A stretch of 64,000 nt of DNA from contig OX637353.1 of the NCBI GenBank assembly GCA_951799405.1, positions 4,092,001 to 4,156,000 of the forward strand. The letters are read 5' to 3'. Position numbers and translations under genes: made by a program. Within the stretch, counting starts at the first letter, position 1; every line of letters begins with the position of its first letter. The notes under the pieces were generated by a model. The model did not search any database and had not been told where the DNA came from. It saw only the letters and a program-made list of their open reading frames with translations. Shown here in pieces: positions 46,291 to 55,875 of this stretch. This DNA comes from Agapetus fuscipes (taxonomy: Eukaryota; Arthropoda; Insecta; Trichoptera; Glossosomatidae).

Positions 46291-47317
46291 AAATAATAGA
46301 TCATATCATCATCCCTGTTTTATGGAATGTATTAAATTATTTTAGAACACAAATTCCTTTGTTTTCACTAAAAACAACTTATTGCTAACATATTGAAAGA
46401 TGTATTTATTCAAGACTACAGTACTATTCAAAGGAATAGGTATATAAATAAAACTTGGTATTTTCGGAATGCTGACTGCTCAGGCGAGTTTATTTCATGT
46501 CCGGTCCCGGTATAGGGTTGTCCGCTTTTGCTGTCCGAGCAGTGTACTCCATGAGTCAGTCCGATCCCGACCCATTACACATACTAATGACTAATAATTT
46601 TAAAACTAGTGCCAATTCGCATTTATACAAATACAGCAACTTTTCAAGTAAAATGTCAGATTTTCATTTTGAAGGTAAACCAGAGTACTACAACAGATAT
46701 GTAGGTTCTTGCTGAGAAAACGTATTACCGTTGTGTCACGCTGACAGCACTATTTAAGTAATATAAGCTGTCAAATTGACGTTTAAATTGTTTAAGGCTA
46801 TTTTCAAAAGACGTTTTTTCTCAATTTCGAAATGTGTTTTAAGTCAGCTTGAAATGCTTTTTTACTTGTATAATGGGTGCAGTCTGGGTATCACGCAAAA
46901 TATATGCAATTTCTTACCAAGCCAAATTTTCAGTGAAATTATAAAAAGCAACAGTGATAATTTATCGACAAGCCAAGTTGAAAAAATGTGGGATTAACAA
47001 GACTTTATCAATCATTTCAAACCCCTAAACTGTTTCATGGGTATTTATGAAAATGAAATTTAAAAAAGAAAACCGCATTTTTTTTTTCGTTTCCGCAACT
47101 TTCTGATAAAATCAAATAAACCATTTACCATTCTAGAATAAAGAGAACATATTCTTTTTCTGCAATAACACTACAGCCCTATTCGATTCTTGGCAAACTT
47201 TCAACCTCTGCCTCTAATACCGCTAGTCCTCCACGTCGCTGTCTAGATGACAACTTGTAAAAACTGACCTGAAGCGCTATTCTGCTAAATTTCTTACGAC
47301 CTTAAGGTGACGAGCTG
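46291..47317. other. No firm feature; one ATG frame of note
   Basis: At 46497 an ATG frame begins MSGPGIGLSAFAVRAVYSMS with balanced codons for about 28 codons before turning AT-rich. No domain recognised and no clear donor. The rest is AT-rich. Confidence 0.3.
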
Positions 47318-47450
47318 GCGATTCGTATCCTAAAATAAGATGTTCTGTGATTTTATTATCTATGGAGTTCTTTCGCAAGCGCAAGCATTCCAGACTTGTA
47401 TGGTTATCCAAAGTGTAAGATATTTAGCAGAATAGCGCTTCTGTATCCTT
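47318..47450 (+). repeat. Dispersed repeat G, copy 2
   Basis: CGATTCGTATCCTAAAATAAG, TATGGAGTTCTTTCGCAAGC and TTTAGCAGAATAGCGCTTCTG parallel 32090-32222. Confidence 0.6.
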
Positions 47451-47504
47451 CACTAATTCATCCCTTCATTTCATCCTAATTGAAAGTTTTTAGTACCTTC
47501 CGGT

Positions 47505-47700
47505 AATTTTCCACCTGTTTCAGGAAAGTCAGCAAAAATTGCAGGGCTTATGTTCATCTGAGGTTTGGATTTTAATTTGTAAGTACCTTCACATTCAGCA
47601 TTTGTAAGTGTGAAATTATACTTGTCTGTTTGTGGGCATGCATTTGATATGAGTTTTGAATGTCAATATATCTTTGCAACTTAGATTAAAGATTATAGAC
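47505..47700 (+). mobile_element. Family B element, with a second tail fragment at 47822-47888
   Basis: CACCTGTTTCAGGAAAGTCAGC, TTGCAGGGCTTATGTTCATC, GTCTGTTTGTGGGCATGCATTT and ATCTTTGCAACTTAGATTA match. The tail (TTTGTGGGCATGCATTTAAT through ATCTTTGCAAC) appears again at 47822-47888, a local duplication of the B 3' end. Confidence 0.75.
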
Positions 47701-47888
47701 AACACATTTTGAAATTGAGCCCAAATTCAACCAAAACTATACAACTATCTTGCTTTCACCGTCAAGCTGAAACTAAAAATAAATCCAGTACGTAAATTTT
47801 GTTATCTGACATTTGCCATTTTTGTTTGTGGGCATGCATTTAATATGAGTTTTGAATGTTTATATATCTTTGCAACATAGATTATAGA

Positions 47889-48586
47889 ACCATAAGAGTT
47901 TTACACATGGGATACAGTAGAAGTGTGTGTGATGGGTCGAGGCCGCACTGACTCTCGGAGTGGGTCCAAGCACTGTTCCCGCCACCCTACAGCGACCATT
48001 GCTAATTGCACGGTTGACCGGCGCGGTCTGGCTCAGCGAACCATTCACTCTCCCCTTTACCCTATTCCGGCTGAGAGATCCCTTCGGTGGATCTTTAAAA
48101 ATAATTGTTATTCCTTGCAAGATTAATAGTTTAATGTATAGTCGAAGGGATGGAGTGGTATTATGAATTGATTATGCGTGAATTAATGAAGGGATAGACC
48201 GGTGGACCGTGCGCAAAGCACCGTTTAGAAATATTTGCTGAAATCACAAAGTCATGAGTTTTTTTTTGCAAGTATTGATTTTATCCATGGAATCTCAAAG
48301 TACTAGCTCAATCTGAAAGTTATCACGGTCTTTATTAGGAATAACCATTTTATTTTTTATTCAAGAAGATAAAAAGATTTTTCAAATTGTTGCATGCAGT
48401 GGGAAAAAAACACTAAAATAAAATAAGAAAAGAACTTCATTTAGTTTATTTTGTACGGCAGCTATGCCAGATATTTTTTCAACTTCAACGCCACCCTACC
48501 TATCATCTAAGCTACACCAACCAAAGGGAAAACGTTTTAGTTCTGATATTTTGTCTAATTCTATCTAAAATGATCTATTCGGAAAA
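47889..48586. other. GC-rich patch then AT-rich DNA
   Basis: The segment 47925-48090 has raised GC and CpG content (GTCGAGGCCGCACTG; GACCGGCGCGGTCTGG), with open frames on both strands but no recognised product. The remainder shows nothing. Confidence 0.3.
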
Positions 48587-48746
48587 TCTTTGCTCGTATT
48601 TATATGTGCAGCAGAGATGATTCTTGCGTGTTCCAGAACATGTTAGATACTTCCATAATGGATGGTTCCAGAGTGTTGTTATACACTGTATCAGAGGCGT
48701 CACACACACAGCAATCAGCGTGCCTAGGCTCACGTACAACGAATCC
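48587..48746 (+). repeat. Dispersed repeat F, copy 1
   Basis: AATCTTTGCTCGTATTTATA, TGTGCAGCAGAGATGATTC, GAGGCGTCACACACACAGC and GGCTCACGTACAACGAA align in order with 57599-57750. Element type unknown. Confidence 0.65.
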
Positions 48747-48789
48747 ATCGTAACAATATATTATAGGCATTCTCAGCTAGTTAGGTAAG

Positions 48790-48985
48790 CAGGTAACAGA
48801 TGCTGGTCTCCCACAGCGCGCGTTCTTGCGGCCATGCTTGGCATATTGCGTGGCGGCCTAGACCGCAGCATTTCCATACGCTCCTCAACAGGTTCGGCTG
48901 TGCGCGCGCAGGGCATGACGGCTTGACGAGAGATTGATGGAATAATGGCTCTTGTGGGGCAATGCTGACATTAATTACCAAGTAC
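48790..48985. other. GC-rich patch after repeat F
   Basis: It contains GCGCGCGTTCTTGCGGCC and GTGCGCGCGCAGGGC. The minus frame (48781-49002) reads LLRSVWKCCGLGRHAICQAW with no family recognised. Repeat F at 57599 lacks this patch, so it is probably a separate sequence. Confidence 0.25.
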
Positions 48986-49034
48986 CAGGTAACCTGATGC
49001 ATGCTATCAGAAAGATTTGAAATTTGTTAGTGTT

Positions 49035-49492
49035 ATGGCATTTATAGTTTCAAAACTGCTCTTGGCCGAGTTGGAAAATTCATTGCCTTTACCAAAGACC
49101 GGTCGCAAAGGTCCATCCAGCCTTTCAGCAATTGGGCCTTGCTTCAGAATTGGCGCTTTGTACCGACGACCAAGTTCATAAAAAAGCTCAGTTGGTAGAA
49201 CGCTTGCATTCTATGACGAGAGCAAGGGTTCAATCCCCACCGACGGTATCGGAAATGATTTCGCGTTTCGGCGTTTATTTCAAACCTAGAATAAATACCG
49301 ACAAGGTGTACTCAGCCTTTATAAGAAATAAAAATCGGCCCCCTCGGGAGCAGAGAAATCTCAACTTCCACTGAAGTGGTTGGCGTGAGGCCGGCCCCCT
49401 TACCCGAAAAAATAAATGGTCCCGAATCGCCGTATGTGACCCTTTTGGCAACAGCGCAGGCAAAAAGTTACACTACATGTGAAGCTTAGTTC
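49035..49492 (+). mobile_element. C-A dimeric SINE, 5'-truncated copy 3
   Basis: It begins inside the C body (ATGGCATTTATAGTTTCAAAAC) and runs to CCGACGACCAAGTTCATAAA, then the A head (GCTCAGTTGGTAGAACGC; B box GGTTCAATCC). The A body is complete, without the deletion found in the dimers at 4429 and 7021, so it represents the ancestral dimer form. Its A 3' end (GAAGCTTAGTT) joins family D directly. Confidence 0.85.
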
Positions 49493-49706
49493 CATAATGT
49501 GGCCGAGGGATCAAGTTGGGATTCTTGACTAGCGTATTTGGAACAGAATAACTTTGGTTTGAATCACGCCTGGCACTTTGACCATAAATTCCACCCTGGT
49601 TCAGCAGATGTCATTGCATGCACACAAGCTTTTGGTTTCGCATGAAGACAACTGGTCAGGCAAAATAGGCTGTTGCATTGAATTCCTCTTCACAAATCTA
49701 TTTAAA
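49493..49706 (+). mobile_element. Family D SINE fused to the A 3' end
   Basis: ATAATGTGGCCGAGGGATC (A box), TGGTTTGAATCACGC (decayed B box), CCCTGGTTCAGCAGATGTCATT, ACTGGTCAGGCAAAATAGGC and CCTCTTCACAAATCTATTTAA follow family D order. The internal hairpin found in other copies is replaced by unrelated sequence. It starts exactly where the A element ends, giving a C-A-D chain. Confidence 0.75.
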
Positions 49707-49744
49707 GAAAGCTACGAATTAATTGAGAAGGATGAAAAAAAGCT

Positions 49745-49885
49745 ACTTGTTGTTAAATCCAGTAGCACTTTTGCTAGAGGTAGCCAGTCCTTCCGTAGAA
49801 ATGTCTCCACATATTTCTGTCCATACATCTCCTCAGCATTCGTCACTCTTTGCATGAATGCTCTTCTATTTTTCTCACTTAGCAG
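49745..49885 (-). mobile_element. LINE C-terminal remnant
   Basis: On the minus strand a frame reads KNRRAFMQRVTNAEEMYGQK, then YVETFLRKDWLPLAKVL. It parallels NKRRACMKKVMTLEEMKEVC of the LINE at 50225-50638, so it comes from a related subfamily. Only about 45 codons remain. Confidence 0.65.
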
Positions 49886-49936
49886 TTTAATGAGTCAGAG
49901 TGCCTATTCTAAATGAATAGGCATTTCTTAAATGTT

Positions 49937-50230
49937 CTAATCTAATCTAATCTAAGTTGCAAAGATATGTTACATTGGAGATTCACATTACATGCATTTT
50001 CACAACCAGACACGTACTAGTTCGCGCTTGCACATGCCGCATGTGAACCTACAACATCAACACCATATCTCAAATGGACATACACCCTGCAACCCTTGCC
50101 GTCCTTCCCTGAGACAGGGGTGACATTGGCAAAGGGAACCATTTTTACAGCATGGGTGGTCAGCCGCATACCAACCTATAAGTCAAGGAACATACACGAC
50201 AAATTACATTTTTTAAATCAATAAATAATA
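49937..50230 (-). mobile_element. Family B element, left arm of a fold-back
   Basis: Full-length B in reverse: (TAATC)n-type tail at 49937-49956, CATGCCGCATGTG, GACAGGGGTGACATT, GTGGTCAGCCGCATACCAACC. It continues past the usual B start through AAGGAACATACACGACAAAT and TTTTTTAAATCAATA. The right arm at 50685-50987 is its reverse complement over the whole length. Confidence 0.88.
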
Positions 50231-50684
50231 ATATCTCTGGACATGGACTTTCTAAGAAGTATGATTGGGAAAAAACGGAGTGACAGGGTGAGGAATGATT
50301 TTGTAAGAGAAGAATGTGGTGCAAGAGAAAGTGTGAAAGTGAAGATTAAAAGAAGTTTGTTAAGATGGTTTGGGCATATGGAGAGAATGAATGAGGAAAG
50401 ACTGACGAAGAAAGTATATGTTGGTAGAATAGATGGATGTCGTGGTAGAGGAAGACCGAGAAAGGTATGGATGGACCAAATATCCGAAATTGCGAATGAA
50501 TGGAATATCCAGAGTCATAATAAAAGAAGAGCTTGTATGAAGAAGGTTATGACTCTGGAGGAAATGAAAGAAGTATGTAAGGATAGAAAGAAATGGCGGT
50601 TGATCTGTGATGTTGGCGGCTGGGGTTTGTTAAAGTAAAATTGGTTTTGTGATTTAGTTTTTTATGTCAATGTATATATTGTTA
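50225..50684 (+). mobile_element. LINE C-terminal fragment (131 open codons) inside the fold-back
   Basis: An open frame from ATG 50243 to a stop at 50638 reads MDFLRSMIGKKRSDRVRNDF, KIKRSLLRWFGHMERMNEER, RIDGCRGRGRPRKVWMDQIS, KRRACMKKVMTLEEMKEVCK and KWRLICDVGGWGLLK. It carries the post-RT hallmark motifs LLRWFGHMER and GRGRPRKVW. The frame is already open upstream (SLDMDFLR), so the ATG is probably internal to a longer polyprotein and not a true start. With no stops it is one of the youngest LINE pieces here. A short AT-rich spacer leads to family B in the same orientation. Confidence 0.93.
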
Positions 50685-50987
50685 ATTATTGATTTAAAAA
50701 ATGTAATTTGTCATGTACGTTCCTTGACTTATAGGTTGTTATGCGGCTGACCACCCATACTGTAAAAAAATTGGTTCACTTTGCCAATGTCACCCCTGTT
50801 TCAGGGAAGGACGGCAAGAGTTGCAAGGCTTATGTTCATTTGAGATTGTGTTTTTATATTGTAGATCCACATGCGGCATGTGTTAGCGCGAAATTATACA
50901 TATCTGCTTGTGGAAATGCATTTAATATAAATCTTAAATGATATATATATCTTTGCAGCTTAGATTAGATTAGATTAGATTAGACAT
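50685..50987 (+). mobile_element. Family B element, right arm of the fold-back / LINE 3' end
   Basis: It starts with the inverted spacer (ATTGATTTAAAAAATGTAAT) and GTTCCTTGACTTATAGGTTG. The complete family B follows and ends in about five ATTAG-type units (50963-50986). It is paired with 49937-50230 as an inverted repeat with few mismatches. Confidence 0.88.
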
Positions 50988-50999
50988 CAAAACTAAAAC

Positions 51000-51172
51000 A
51001 GAAAAAAAAATCCAATTTAACAAACCCTAGCCGCCAACATTACAGATCAACCGCCATTTCTTTCTGTCCTTAAATACTTCTTTCATTTATTCTTTCATTT
51101 CCTCCAGAGTCATAATCTTTTTCATACAGGCTCTTCTTTTATTATGACTCTGGATAATGTTCATTCTAAGTT
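51000..51172 (-). mobile_element. LINE C-terminal remnant, second copy of the 50225 subfamily
   Basis: In minus reading: ATCCAGAGTCATAATAAAAG, then KRRACMKKIMTLEEMKE, with an inserted repeat of the GAAATGAAAGAA segment. The end is TGGCGGTTGATCTGTAATG and TTGGCGGCTAGGGTTTG, with a stop (TAG) replacing the last Trp codon. It abuts the outer tail of the right B arm head-on. Confidence 0.85.
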
Positions 51173-52110
51173 AATAGTAATTTCTTATGAGCGTAATTTT
51201 TGTGTGTATTACACCTCAAGTTTGACCCTTGTTCTAGTTCAATAAGTATTCAGTTTCTGTAAGAGTGAAAACATATTTTAACAAGTTTAGAAATTTTGGT
51301 CACTGAAAATTTACCTGAAAGTATTGTTGAATTTTGAAAATATTTTTTGTAAGCTTTAAAAAGGATTCAAAATTGGAACCTTTAAGTTAGTAGTCAAAGA
51401 AACTAATCACTTCAAATAATTTGCACATTGTGTCATTTTGGAATGCAAAAAAATTATAAAGAGTCACTAGAGAGCTACTTTCGGAGTGGTTGTCTTGAAT
51501 ATAGATATGTCGCCATAATGGGTCATTTTTTTCTAATAAGACACGTAATATAATATTAGCTAACGTACAACCAAACATCTTGCAAAAGTCAGAAACATCA
51601 ATCGTATCTTGGATCAATACTTGCTTCTCACATGACTCACTCTCCCTCAAACCGTATCAAAATAAATGACATAATTACCGGGCCTTGGTTGTCATACTCT
51701 CCATCCCCCCCCTCCGTTCTCTTGATTGACCTCCCCTAGACTGGTTAGACCCTCTCTCCTTATCCAAAAGAGAATCTCGACTCCTAAGAACAAATTAAGC
51801 GAATATGTTGGGCCGTCGCTCAATTTGAACAGGGTACAAGCCTCAAACTCGATTTAATCAAAGTGGTTTTTACGTACATCGATCCCCTAAAATCTTCTCG
51901 TAGGTTTCAACTGCCAAAGTGTATTGGTACCAGCATATTCAAGTAACTACCTACCCTACACTGTACGTATTAAATTGTTAGCAGACTTTCCCAATGGATG
52001 GTACAGTTTAAAAAAAAAGACTTCGCTTACTAATCACTAGTCTCAATCTGGCATTTGGATGAGAGGACGTGTAAAGTAACATACAGAATTAAGAGCTATA
52101 TATCATTGTA
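51173..52110. other. No firm feature; one open minus frame
   Basis: A minus frame (51650 to 51387) reads DFCKMFGCTLANIILRVLLE, then KNDPLWRHIYIQDNHSESSS, over 87 codons without ATG. The product is protein-like but unrecognised. TTTTTGTGTGTATTACACCTC at about 51200 is a small family C 3' fragment. The patch 51690-51780 is pyrimidine-rich. Confidence 0.3.
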
Positions 52111-52422
52111 TAATAATAATAATAATATTAGGATAATTTATTTGGTGAGTGCTGTTTTTGTGTGTATCACACCTCAAGAGCCCTCTGCGAGCTTGGTCGT
52201 CGCTGTAGAAAGCACCAAATCTCAAGCAAGACCCAGTTGTTGTAAGGTTGGATGGACCTTTCAGTGACCGGTCTTTGGTAAAGGTTTATGAATTTTTCAA
52301 CTCAGCGAAGAGCACATTCGAAATATACCTAAATGGTATATTTTTTGTGCTCCGCCGGGATCCGAATCCACAACCTTCCATTTACGAGTCCGAAGTGCTG
52401 CCACTGGACTACGGACCGGTCC
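52111..52422 (-). mobile_element. Family C SINE, full length
   Basis: In minus reading the head begins GACCGGTCCGTAGTCCAGTGG, with B box GGATTCGGATCC. The body is complete and the end reads CAGCACTCACCAAATAAATT, then a (TAT)n-type tail at 52112-52130. Confidence 0.88.
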
Positions 52423-53754
52423 AAGTATAATCATTGGATTCAACAAATGTTTTTTTTTGAGTTGATTGTGCTCATAATATACTAGTATTTACATATTTTG
52501 ATCTATACATTTTTTTTATTTTCCATTGCCATGCATAAACAGCCCGGTCAATTAATGGCTAGTAAATATCTCATAATGTCACTACTTGTTTGTCGTACAA
52601 TTATAATTCTTCTTCGTGATTTATCATATGGCTCCAACGAAACGTAGAACAATCTACTTCCTCAATTTATACAGTTCGTGACTCGAAAAAAGTTTTTTTT
52701 CTTAATTTGAACAAAAGTGATTCTAGTGTATGTAGTCTCATTCACCAATTTCAAAAGTTCGATATTCCCGTATTTTCTAAGAATTGTTAGCTTTATTATC
52801 GTCTATGGTTTGTTCACCCCTGATTCATGCCATTTTGTGATATTATTATCAAAGCCTCTGTAAACTTGCCTAATGTTTAAATTGAGGCGTCGATAGTCAC
52901 AAATTTGGGGTCGAAAGTTTCAACAAATTTATATCGGGTATAACGCATATAGTAAAAAGCTGAAGTCCTAATGTATAGGTACAGACCTTTCCAAATAACT
53001 TAGACTAAGTAATTAGATCGATAAATTAAGTAAATTCATTCATACAAACTGTAAACAATCAATAATTTTTCATTCAGTTATTTTTAGAATCAAATAAGAA
53101 GCTAAAATACATTAAAATTAGTTGTGATTAACGTATAGACTGATCCTATAGTTGACGCATCTGATTTGATATAAAAAGCTATCGTTTTCCAAGCCAAAGC
53201 TACAAGCATTTAAAGATTTTTCAAGTGATGTATTTTAATTGAATAATATATTTCGCAGTAATGGAAGGCAAGGTGCTTCACAGATTAGTCGGGCAATTTA
53301 TTTTAGCTAATTGCGATAGGCTTACACCAGGCAGAAACTTAGTAGTACCACCAAACATGGTGGGTACTAATTAAAAGTATACAAAAAAACATTATTCTTA
53401 TTTTGAAGATTTTGATGCTAAAATACGAAATTTTAACGAAGTCCAAAAGATTGAATTGAATTGAAATTCGTTCCAAAATATTTATTGATGGTACCGATGA
53501 ACTTTTCAATCGTGTAAATAAATTAAAATTTAAAAATTTTAATTTTAGACTGAATTTAATAAATACCCATGGAGGACTTAAGTACATACTTAATTTTTGA
53601 CGTTTTGATAATACCGTGATCAACGTCTTCAGGAGACATTATTATTGCGCGTTAACCAAGGATGCCCTGAGACTGTATCCAAATGTGTAATTATAATGAG
53701 AATCTAGTACTTATTAAAAATTGGAGTGTTTAAAATACTCACTTTTAAATTAAA
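52423..53754. other. AT-rich stretch without a recognised gene
   Basis: The minus strand at 53601-53632 holds CTGAAGA...CAAAACG, another copy of the motif in the 3969-4158 element. The minus frame 53339-53623 is AT-driven. Confidence 0.4.
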
Positions 53755-53880
53755 TGAGTTTGGAACATTTTAAAATTTGGAACCTTTTTTTCGGCTAACA
53801 TACGTCAGTTTTGTATGAGCCGTCCTTAACAAACAATAACAAAATATTTTTATGCCTTTTCCATAGCGACCAGAATGACA
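53755..53880 (+). repeat. Dispersed repeat I, copy 1
   Basis: GGAACATTTTAAAATTTGGAACC, TTCGGCTAACATACG and GTCAGTTTTGTATGAGCCG correspond to the same order at 54425-54545. Confidence 0.6.
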
Positions 53881-54168
53881 CAATATTGTGTATGCTGATT
53901 CAAGTGTATTTATTAAAAATTACTTTAATTTATATTTGTTTATTTTATTCATATAAATCAAATTCGCGAAATTTTGCATTTTTACGACTTTTTTTAAAGC
54001 TAATTTATTCTCATATTTTTTTTACACGTGTTAACATGGTAATAAAGAATATTAATTTTATTGGACGTCTTTTTTCCATAAAACCCGCATTGTAATTCTG
54101 ATGAATTGAAAATTTCATCACCCATACTCATATTGAAAAAAAAAAGATTTAAAAGAACATAGACGTTG

Positions 54169-54205
54169 CAGCTGTTTTTTTTTTCTAAATGTAAAAAAAC
54201 AGCTG
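54169..54205. repeat. Small hairpin, CAGCTGTTTTTTT / AAAAAAACAGCTG
   Basis: Complementary CAGCTG-T-run and A-run-CAGCTG arms lie around a short loop. Function unknown. Confidence 0.6.
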
Positions 54206-54424
54206 AGGAGACAAAGTGGCCAACTCCATTTCAGAGAATTTTATTAAGTTAAAAATTGTCCACACTTGTCTAATAGTTAACGAGGAGGAAATCGACTCAA
54301 AAAAAAGAAAATAGAACTGATTTGTGAAAAATATGAATATTTTGTGGGAGACTTAATAGAGATAAGTACTTTTTTTTTTAAATAATACTGTTCATTTTTC
54401 AATCTCAAAAATCTTTTTGAGAAA

Positions 54425-54545
54425 AGGGTCGGAACATTTTTGAATTAGGAACCATTTCTCGGCAAACAAACGCCAGTCTTGTATGGGACTGCCGTTCTTG
54501 GCAACTTATAAAAAAGGTTTGTTTGCCTTTCCCTTAGCAAACCGG
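54425..54545 (+). repeat. Dispersed repeat I, copy 2
   Basis: GGAACATTTTTGAATTAGGAACC, CTCGGCAAACAAACG and CCAGTCTTGTATGGGACTG parallel 53755-53880, about 670 bp away in direct orientation. Confidence 0.6.
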
Positions 54546-54642
54546 CCGGGTGACGACTTGATTTTGTTTATGATAATTTACGAGCGCACCTCATTTTCAT
54601 TTTGTGTACATCTCTAGGAATGTATCACACAACATCAATGCT

Positions 54643-54832
54643 GACCTCTTAACTTGCAAGATGGTATGAGGCTGATCTACCTCACTGTAAAAAATATTTC
54701 ACTTTGCCAATGTCATCCTTATTTCTAGAAAGGTGGCCACGAGTTGCAGAACTATTGTTAATTCGAGACTTAGGGTTTTTATGTCGTAAGTAAATTTAAT
54801 ATCTTATGTTAAAACATCTTTACAACTTACCC
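54643..54832 (+). mobile_element. Family B element, diverged
   Basis: CAAGATGGTATGAGGCTGATC, CTTTGCCAATGTCATCC, GGTGGCCACGAGTTGCAG and TTCGAGACTTAGGGTTTTTATG match. The GCGCGAAC and GTCTGCTTG parts are deleted before ATCTTTACAACTT. Confidence 0.7.
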
Positions 54833-55204
54833 ACATTAATTATGAAAAATAAATATACGCAAAAATGGCATTTTTCATTTTTGGTAATAGTGTAATCAAT
54901 GGTTTTTTCACTTCCTTATGTCGTTAAAGTTCATGTTAATAAAAATAAATTAACCCGGAATTTTGGGACAATTGTTTTTAATGCGATCTTTATTGTTTGT
55001 TCCTCCGCCAGCTCAGTTACCAATTATTAGACAAACAACAATTATAAACAATTAGAGGACATAACTAATATGTGAGAGAAACATTTATAATGATAGCTTA
55101 TCCAAGGCGGTGCGCTTTTATACTTTACGCCAATTAATCAAGTCACGCCAATTAATGACGTACTGAAAGCATTTCACCGAGCATAGCACATGTATAAAAC
55201 CTAC
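54833..55204. other. No recognised feature
   Basis: AT-rich DNA without a credible frame or repeat. Confidence 0.45.
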
Positions 55205-55438
55205 CCTATAATCTATAATCTATAATCTAAGTTGCAAGGATATATTCATTCAAAGCTCTCAGATGTATGCCCACAAACAAACACGTGTAGTTCGCGCTTA
55301 CAAATGCTGATTGTGTACTTACAAATAAAATCCAAACCTCAAATGAACATAAGCCCTGCAACTCTTGCCGACATTCCCTGAAACAGGGGTGACATTGGCA
55401 AAGTGAACCATTTTTTACAGTATGGGTGGTCAGCCTCG
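55205..55438 (-). mobile_element. Family B element, near full length
   Basis: In plus reading: (ATAATCT)n tail, AAGTTGCAAGGATATATTC, CCCACAAACAAACACGTG, TCAAATGAACATAAGCCCTG, CTGAAACAGGGGTGACATTG and GTGGTCAGCC. Confidence 0.83.
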
Positions 55439-55444
55439 TCACCC

Positions 55445-55600
55445 TCGAGTGCGTTAAAAGAAAATGGATGAAACATAAGATGGCACTTCTAGTGAGTGAT
55501 TTATTTTTCATACATTTTTTCGTTTTACGCAATCGAGAGGAGTTAACGTAATGTTTTATACTAGGACTCTGGTTATTAAAAATCTCACGCTTATTATGAC
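55445..55600 (+). repeat. Family E repeat
   Basis: GATGAAACATAAGATGGCACT, TCTAGTGAGTGATTTATTTT, TTTTTTCGTTTTACGCAATCG and ATGTTTTATACTAGGACTC match the E consensus. Confidence 0.55.
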
Positions 55601-55640
55601 CAAAAATTAGTAGGAAACAAAGGATTTTTTTTCTTTTTTT

Positions 55641-55875
55641 TTTAAATATAACCGTGAAGAAAAATGCAGTTTACCAACTTACATAATATAGGTAGATTTC
55701 GGCTGGCCAGATATATGTATAAACGTTATCAATGAATAAATTCATCCATTTAATTTATCGAATTATTAGATCGTAATCACCCGATTTTGTAGACTTAGGG
55801 TCAGGATTAAACTGACGTTGTTTATTTTCAAACACACGACAGGCCCATCATCATGTCTGCTTGGCCATGTCTACC
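55641..55875 (-). mobile_element. Family D SINE, old copy
   Basis: GAAGAAAAATGCAGTTTACC, TCGGCTGGCCAGATATATG, TAATCACCCGATTTTG and the head region GCTTGGCCATG are recognisable in plus reading. The hairpin arms and B box have decayed. Confidence 0.6.

Noticed and set aside
49578..49916. Plus-strand 112-codon frame
   Set aside because: Its second half is the antisense of a LINE C-terminal remnant (NRRAFMQRVTNAEEM on minus), and its first part lies in a family D SINE.
50243..50638. Independent 131-residue host protein starting at ATG 50243
   Set aside because: The frame is a LINE C-terminal tail with hallmark motifs, open upstream of the ATG and repeated at 43225 and 51000.
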